From Phoenix dactylifera (taxonomy: Eukaryota; Streptophyta; Magnoliopsida; Arecales; Arecaceae), in the NCBI RefSeq assembly GCF_009389715.1, contig NW_024067692.1, forward strand, positions 1 through 64,000: a stretch of 64,000 nt of DNA, read 5' to 3'. Positions 58,204 to 64,000 of the stretch are shown here, one piece after another. Every line of letters begins with the position of its first letter. The first letter of the stretch is position 1. The notes below the pieces were generated by a model. The model was not told where the DNA came from. It worked only from the letters and a program-made list of their open reading frames with translations, and did no database searches. A program made the position numbers and the translations under genes.

Positions 58204-61127
58204 CCTACTCTCTTTTCTCTTCTACTTTTTCCCCTCCTTCCCCCTTCTCTCCTCTTAGTTATCAATTCCTCTGCTGCTGACTTCCACAGAGACGCAGGCT
58301 GGAGGTACAGCAGGGGAGAGGAAGGGGAAGTTCTGGAAATTGGAGAAGGGAAAGGGGCCGGGCCATGGCTTTCGGCATCCGAAAAGAAACCCACGGAAAG
58401 GACACCACTGTCGACTTTTCCGCGATGGGTCCGGTTTTGGGGGCACCAATGGGTGCGTTTAGTTTGATTTTTCTTATTCCATGGCGGGACCCTCTAGGCG
58501 TGATCCACCGTTGGATCTGCATTGTCGCGTGGATCGCGTTTCCCTCTGAGGGAACGGTCAACGTGCATGAGAAGGGCCGATTCATTGGACGGTCTGGATC
58601 GCCTTGTGGTACGGTTTATGGTAGGTATACCAAAAAGGGTTAAGATGCCGAGGTCCCCAGATCACCTTTGTCTTGCTGCTTGACCTCTTGCGGGGCTAGG
58701 TAGGAACAGCATTGACGAAAGGTCCGAGAGGGCACCGCCTGGTGACACCTTAGGATTCGTGCTCACTAATCGTGTTGCACATGGAATCCCCTACCACTAC
58801 CCCTAGCCGACTAGTGTGCAATTAATTGCACATGCAAAGTTTTTCCTAAAAAGAAAAATAAGCGGTATTTAGCATCACGCACAAAATGCACAACTTTTTG
58901 ATACTAGATCCAATCTTGCAAAATATTGTAGCTAACCAACCATCATTAGAGTACACGTGTTTGAAAGGTGTGGATAGTTTGGTTATGATCATTAATGATG
59001 ATAGTGTGTAAATTTAGTGCAAATGACAAATTGTCATGATGATGAGTAAATCAAGAAGATGGAGGGATCACTAAATTAGCCCCATTCAAATGAGAACTTT
59101 CCTCGTATATATATCGTAGCATATATCTGTTGTGATTGATAAGCAAAATCAAAAACTATGAACATGTACAAGAGAACTAGAGTGGACTTACTGTGTTTTA
59201 ACTAGAAGGCTGCAAAAGCATGGATAAGGCCATTAACAAAGTTCCATAGACTTGGACATGATCTAAACTCGACGAACACCTAACCCAAAATTTGGGCCTA
59301 TGAGTTGAGCATCGTTTTAGAAATAGACTTGTAAGAATAAAAATTCTAGTATGAATCCAATAAAATATCCTCATTTCATAGTTGATCCTACTTGATTATA
59401 TTATATGTTGGGGGTATGGAATTTATTTTAATGAGCCTTTTGCACTTCTCGTGGTTTTATTATTTTTATACTTTGAATAAAAATCATTGATAAATTGTCA
59501 TGAGGATATGACTAAACATTGTTGTGCACTTACTGCTTCGGTCCAATTTATTTGTAATCCAAATTTGGGGAATGTCGGCTAGGATATAGGTCATTGAAAA
59601 TTCAAAAAATGACCTAAGGATTTCTCTTATAAAATATTGACTACCCAACCTAGATATGGCCCAATTATTGGACATGTAGGGTTATGAAAATACTTTAAAT
59701 GAAAATTCCAAATGACTTTGAGCTTGGATCAAGCAACACCAAGGGTTGGCTCAACTTCATAGAAGAAGAAGACGATAATGACGACAATGGCATAACACCC
59801 AACTTATTTCATTTGACTACTATCTTAAAGTTAGTCCTTTCATATATCTAGCGGTCACATTTCTCTCCTTCTCTTTGCTTAGCGATTAGAAATGCCACAT
59901 TCAAGTGTTGAATGATGTATCTTCAAATATTTGAACATAAATATCTACAATATAGGTGGGTCTTTCTTCCTTTTATCCAAGGAAGAAGCAACACCGCAAT
60001 AATTATCATCTCCTATCTTGGCATGGCTTGCTCAATTCATTTAACACTTTGAAATGGCTACTTCACTATACTCTCTCATTAAATTCACAAATATTATGAA
60101 TGCTTTACACGAAGAAAAAATTGTACTTTTCTGCCCAACTAGCCCTCCCCGTGCTCATCTCATTTGTCCCATGTAGAAGAATTGACTGAATGATACCTAG
60201 GACCTCAATTGACACCCACATATATCCACATATGCACTGTGCTAATACCATACCACCCCATGAAATTAGAGAGCTTAGTAGGGAAGTATAGCTGTATTTA
60301 GAACACATCCAGAGGCATCCAATATCATTAAACAAGCAACCTTCTTCCAACGGATCAAAATGTTGTGCCTCACGTTGATGCTATTGTAGTCTTCTTTTAC
60401 CTCCACGATGCAATGGAAGTAAAGAAAATGCATACCTGTGAAAGATTGCAAAGTCCACAATCTATCGCATCGAGTAATATTGTGAAATTTTAAATGGATC
60501 AGATCCACTGTTGAGCTGGTAGATCAATCGAACCATGAAACAATATGCACAATTAAGTTAATATTATTTTTTTATTTATTGTTATATATATTGGTTTTTA
60601 CTTAATTTGTTATTTTTTCCTGTGCATTAGTGGGGGCCGAGAGGTCCCGTGCGTACCTTCTATCACGGAACTTTTCCCTCTTTTTTTTGGTCAAAGACGG
60701 AACTTTTCCTTCAAGTACGTCGAACACCAACTTTTATGTTTTTGACCACCTGACTGATAAAGATCCGAAATTTAACAGTTGACAGGTGCTAAGATGCGAT
60801 CACCCCCAGAGACTTCTCCGCGACTTAACCCACAGAGACTCTTTCGTCTCTTCCTCTGGAGTGGACCTTCGGCAGCTTAGGCCGGCGACCGAGGGAAAGC
60901 GACGGCGATCGGAGCCACACCGAGGCAGATCGAAAGAGCTTCTTGCTCTGATTGTTTCGGTGATCTCCGGCAGCCCGGAGGCGGCGGCGAAGGGGGTTTG
61001 AATCCGAAAAACTGATGCTTTGTGGAATGTATCGCGAAGAGGGTTTTTGAGATCGTGTAGTGTTTGTTTTGTTATCGCAGAGCTGGGGCTATGGTGGGAA
61101 GCCGGCCATGGCGATTTTGTAGATAAG
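58204..61127. other. Intergenic between EXO84C and the SYMRK-like gene (divergent promoters)
   Basis: The two genes are transcribed away from each other. The first few hundred bases (58204-58650) are GC-rich and pyrimidine-rich on the minus strand, as expected of the EXO84C leader and core promoter. 60780-61127 is GC-rich and probably the leader of the SYMRK-like gene. The middle (58.7-60.7 kb) is AT-rich with no gene recognised. Confidence 0.55.
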
Positions 61128-64000
61128 ATGGCTGCGGGGATCGCTTGTTTTCTTCTCCTGGTTCTGGTTCAACGAGCCTGTGGTGATGACCGGCCAGGTC
61201 ACAAAGTTACAACTCCTTTTTGATCATGCTTACATGTTATTGTTTGTTTCCCAAGTTTGAGATGTTTTCTTTTTTTTTTTGGAATTTATGATAAATTGAT
61301 GATAGCTAACTTGGAGAATTTGAATGTTTTGGTTATGCCTTCTCTGAGTTATAGCCGCGTAGGGCTGGATTCTTATAAGGGCTAGAAGTTCATAATTATG
61401 GGCATGTTGAAAAAATTTCATGGATAAAAAAGGTTAGTGGTTGATGAATTGATGAGAGATTATGCTTGAGGAATTTCAGGATATGTCAATTAACATTGGA
61501 TGCATTCAAAAAGGTATCAGGATATATCTTGGCTGTCTTTTGGATGCGTAACAATCATTTGTAATCATTCTTAAATTTTGCTGATTACTGAGGATAGATA
61601 TGGCAAATTATAAGGAAAATCAAAAGGTTTGCATTTAGCTAGTATGTTTATGAGGCCAGGGTTAATTGGTTGCGATCACCTTGTGAATTGGTTTCATATA
61701 GTAAATTTTGTTTCATTGCTGTACAGCGAGTAGCCTTTTTTTTCTACAGGATATGTTTTCGTGAAGATTGGGTTTGTGCCGTGGAGTCCACAGACTGGTG
61801 AACTACTGGCTAATTCATTTTTAATTTTTTCTGTCGAGATAGTTCCAACATTAACTCTTTCTCTCTCTTGCTCTCAGAAAAAAAAAAGAGCGCATTATCT
61901 TTTGTTAACAAAAACTCATTCATGGCTCAAAACATGCAATGATCAGGGAACACGGACTTCAGGATTTAATAGTCTTCCTTTTTCAGAAAAATTAATGACA
62001 TTACTGACAAAAGCTGAATAATTGAGCTACATTTCTTGTTTGAGGGAGATAGTTTTGGTAGAAGGATCCATGTTGTTAATTAGGTTAGCATTTTATCATC
62101 TCAACAAAGGAAAAGACTATGAGATCAATCAGGGTTGTGAAAACTGGAATTAAGTTTTGCTCACAAAATTGTTGAGTAAATTCACATAAACAATGTATTG
62201 TAAATTTTGTATGCCAGTGATGGAATAGAATTTGGTGGCTAGTGTAGGGTGTATGTACATATTAGGCCGGTGGATACAATCTCATTTGCATAGGAAGTTG
62301 ATAGGAATTGCATCTGAAAACAATGATAATTTCATAAAGAAAATTTAAGAAGTAAAATGCTGGAATTCGATACAAGACACTTTCTAAAGTTGACCTTAGC
62401 TTTTCTTGCTAACCATTTGAATAATTAATGTACTGGCACAAATTTTTATAGTGGATGCGACGAAGGAGTTGAGGAATCAGTTGCTGGTGAGAAACCCAGG
62501 AAACAAAATTCTGGAGAAATGGCATGGGGACCCGTGCTTGCCTTCTCCTTGGGAAGGTTTGACCTGCGAGAAGAGGAATAATATGATTGTCATCACTAAG
62601 CTGTAAGTGCCTCCTACACATCACAGATTCATGCTTCCATATTACCGCATTTTCCTACTTTGCTTGCACTTAAGATTTGTTGATTGTAATGTATGCTGTT
62701 TCTACATCTTCTTCATTAGAACTTTGTAAGCTACATTCTAGTTTCTGACTACCGAATGCTAAATGGCAAACAATCTCATATATACTCAGGAATCTGTCAT
62801 CGAAGAGTTTGCAAGGGCCACTTCCTACAGCCATTGGTTACCTAACGGAATTAGAGGAGCTGTACGTTTGACTATTTTTGATTGTCGAGATCTTTTTTTT
62901 TTTTTTTTGAGAATTAGAGGAGCTATCATATTTGACTTTTTTTTTCTTTTCTCTGAATCCAATAGTTCATTCTACGTGCAGGGATGTGCAGAACAATAAC
63001 TTCACAGGGTCCATTCCGGAATCTTTTGCCTCTCTCCACCATTTATCAAAACTGTATGATGGTGACATATTCTTTTATCTTCATTTTTCTGTCTCAAATA
63101 TGGCAATTGGGTCCATGACTAAACCAGGTCTATATTACTGTAATGAGAAGAAGAATTGAATCATGTTTCTCTGTTTTCCTTTTTTACGTAAGACAAGGAC
63201 TATGTTTATGGAAATTGTCTTTTAACAAAAAGAGTTCAGCTTAACAATTTAAATTGTCCATTTTTAGGTATATCGGGTGCAACCGACACTTAAGCAGTGA
63301 ACTCCCGCCTGCCTTAGTGACGGCGAATCTTACTATAGGGTATGCAAACTACCCAGAGTTATGTTATATCAGCAAATTAAAGGGCAACATATTGTTTTTT
63401 GTCTCATATGCCTCTTAACTATGATTGTCAGTTCTGAAAGCTGTGCTGATCGAGATCATTGTCACCCAGAGTCTTCTCAACGAACTGTTTACTTGATAAG
63501 TACTGTTGCTGGAGGATCTGTGGCCTTTACTCTTGTGCTTGGAATATTTTTCACTTGTTTCCACAGACGTGCACGCCAACCTGATAAGCGAAGTTTCCCA
63601 ATTATAAAGAGTATGTTCACCAAAACTTCACCTTTTCGATTCAAGCTCAAATAAGAAACTTGTAGAAGGTGATGCAAGATATGTTCAGATTAAGATTATC
63701 AGGTTTTCTCAACTTTTATTAGTCATTTTCAGTTGTTCTGAAATGTAGCATAAGAATTTATGGTGTGAAAATGTCAAAGGGAAAAAGGGTATGGTATTAC
63801 TTCAGCCTGAATGATAACAAATAATTGCATGATGCTATTTCCCTGCCCATGCTTATGTTTTTCTTTCATGAACTGGTAGGTAGATGAACATAATCCCTTA
63901 TATCAAATCTCATCTTCAATTTTGTCTAGAATCTTTCCGAGTCTAAGGGAAGCTTGGAGTGTTTCTCTCTGGTTGCCTGATCTTATACTGGTAAATGCCC
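61128..64000 (+). CDS. SYMRK-like receptor kinase, 5' part (short form without malectin-like domain)
   Basis: SYMRK is a plasma-membrane receptor kinase of the common symbiosis pathway for mycorrhiza and nodulation. Proposed exons are 61128-61197, 62452-62602, 62982-63053, 63268-63339 and 63432 onward; donors and acceptors fit and all phases match. Exon 1 is a signal peptide (MAAGIACFLLLVLVQRACG). Exon 2 reads DATKELRNQLLVRNPGNKIL, then EKWHGDPCLPSPWEGLTC with the GDPC motif. Exons 3 and 4, each 72 bases, are leucine-rich-repeat exons (DVQNNNFTGSIPESFASLHH; YIGCNRHLSSELPP). Exon 5 has a Cys/His-rich stretch, then a membrane segment (TVYLISTVAGGSVAFTLVLG) and a basic FHRRARQPDK. The kinase domain is beyond 64000. 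No malectin-like exons are seen, as described for short cereal SYMRK. The end of exon 5 (GTATGT after 63610) is uncertain. Confidence 0.82.

Noticed and set aside
58365-58643. 92-codon plus-strand ORF upstream of EXO84C
   Set aside because: No recognisable domain; it overlaps the likely leader and promoter of EXO84C.
61750-62021. Possible second exon of the SYMRK-like gene (YVFVKIGFVPWS)
   Set aside because: It has a fitting acceptor but no resemblance to the receptor family, and exon 1 already joins the GDPC exon in phase without it.

Overview
This is a piece of plant nuclear DNA: multi-exon genes with GT-AG introns, a long exocyst gene, a symbiosis-receptor-like gene and a dense load of plant transposons. 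The receptor gene resembles the short SYMRK form described from cereals, and together with the Sirevirus and Tat-type retroelements this points to a monocot, possibly a palm. The species is inference, not read from the sequence.

Layout. 1-9484: the 3' part of a decayed Ty1/copia Sirevirus (broken gag and pol, an intact env-like ORF, 3' LTR), very rich in a 10-bp palindrome. 9485-12791: intergenic DNA with a MITE and two blocks that recur later in the window. 12792-18552: a complete non-autonomous CACTA transposon, bounded by a 3-bp duplication, that carries pieces of a RING-H2 gene, a PPR gene and a third gene. 19043-19888 (minus): a spliced PP2-like (phloem lectin) pseudogene broken by 4 extra bases. 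20.3-22.9 kb: a LINE relic, a GC-rich double hairpin and a duplicated block. 22929-32395: a young, complete Ty3/gypsy Tat-type element on the minus strand with near-identical LTRs and a 5-bp duplication. It lacks the end of RT, RNase H and integrase, but carries a three-exon antisense ORF of 729 codons and a tandem-repeat array. 32.8-38.5 kb: a TRIM-like element, the second copy of a block seen at 9.5 kb, and an LTR-like remnant. 38577-39062 (plus): an intact PP2-like gene.

40568-58203 (minus): a complete seven-exon EXO84C-type exocyst gene whose exon lengths sum exactly to 775 codons including stop. Its 11.4-kb second intron holds a 5.5-kb hAT transposon with an 8-bp duplication, which itself contains an organelle-like insert, and a 2.9-kb solo LTR with a 5-bp duplication. 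61128-64000 (plus): the 5' part of a SYMRK-like receptor kinase gene with signal peptide, GDPC motif, LRR exons and a membrane segment; the kinase lies beyond the window.

The genuine host genes are EXO84C, the SYMRK-like gene and the PP2-like gene, with one PP2 pseudogene. Most of the rest is transposon DNA. No rRNA, tRNA or CRISPR feature was recognised. Exon models and duplications were read by eye and have not been checked against transcripts or databases.
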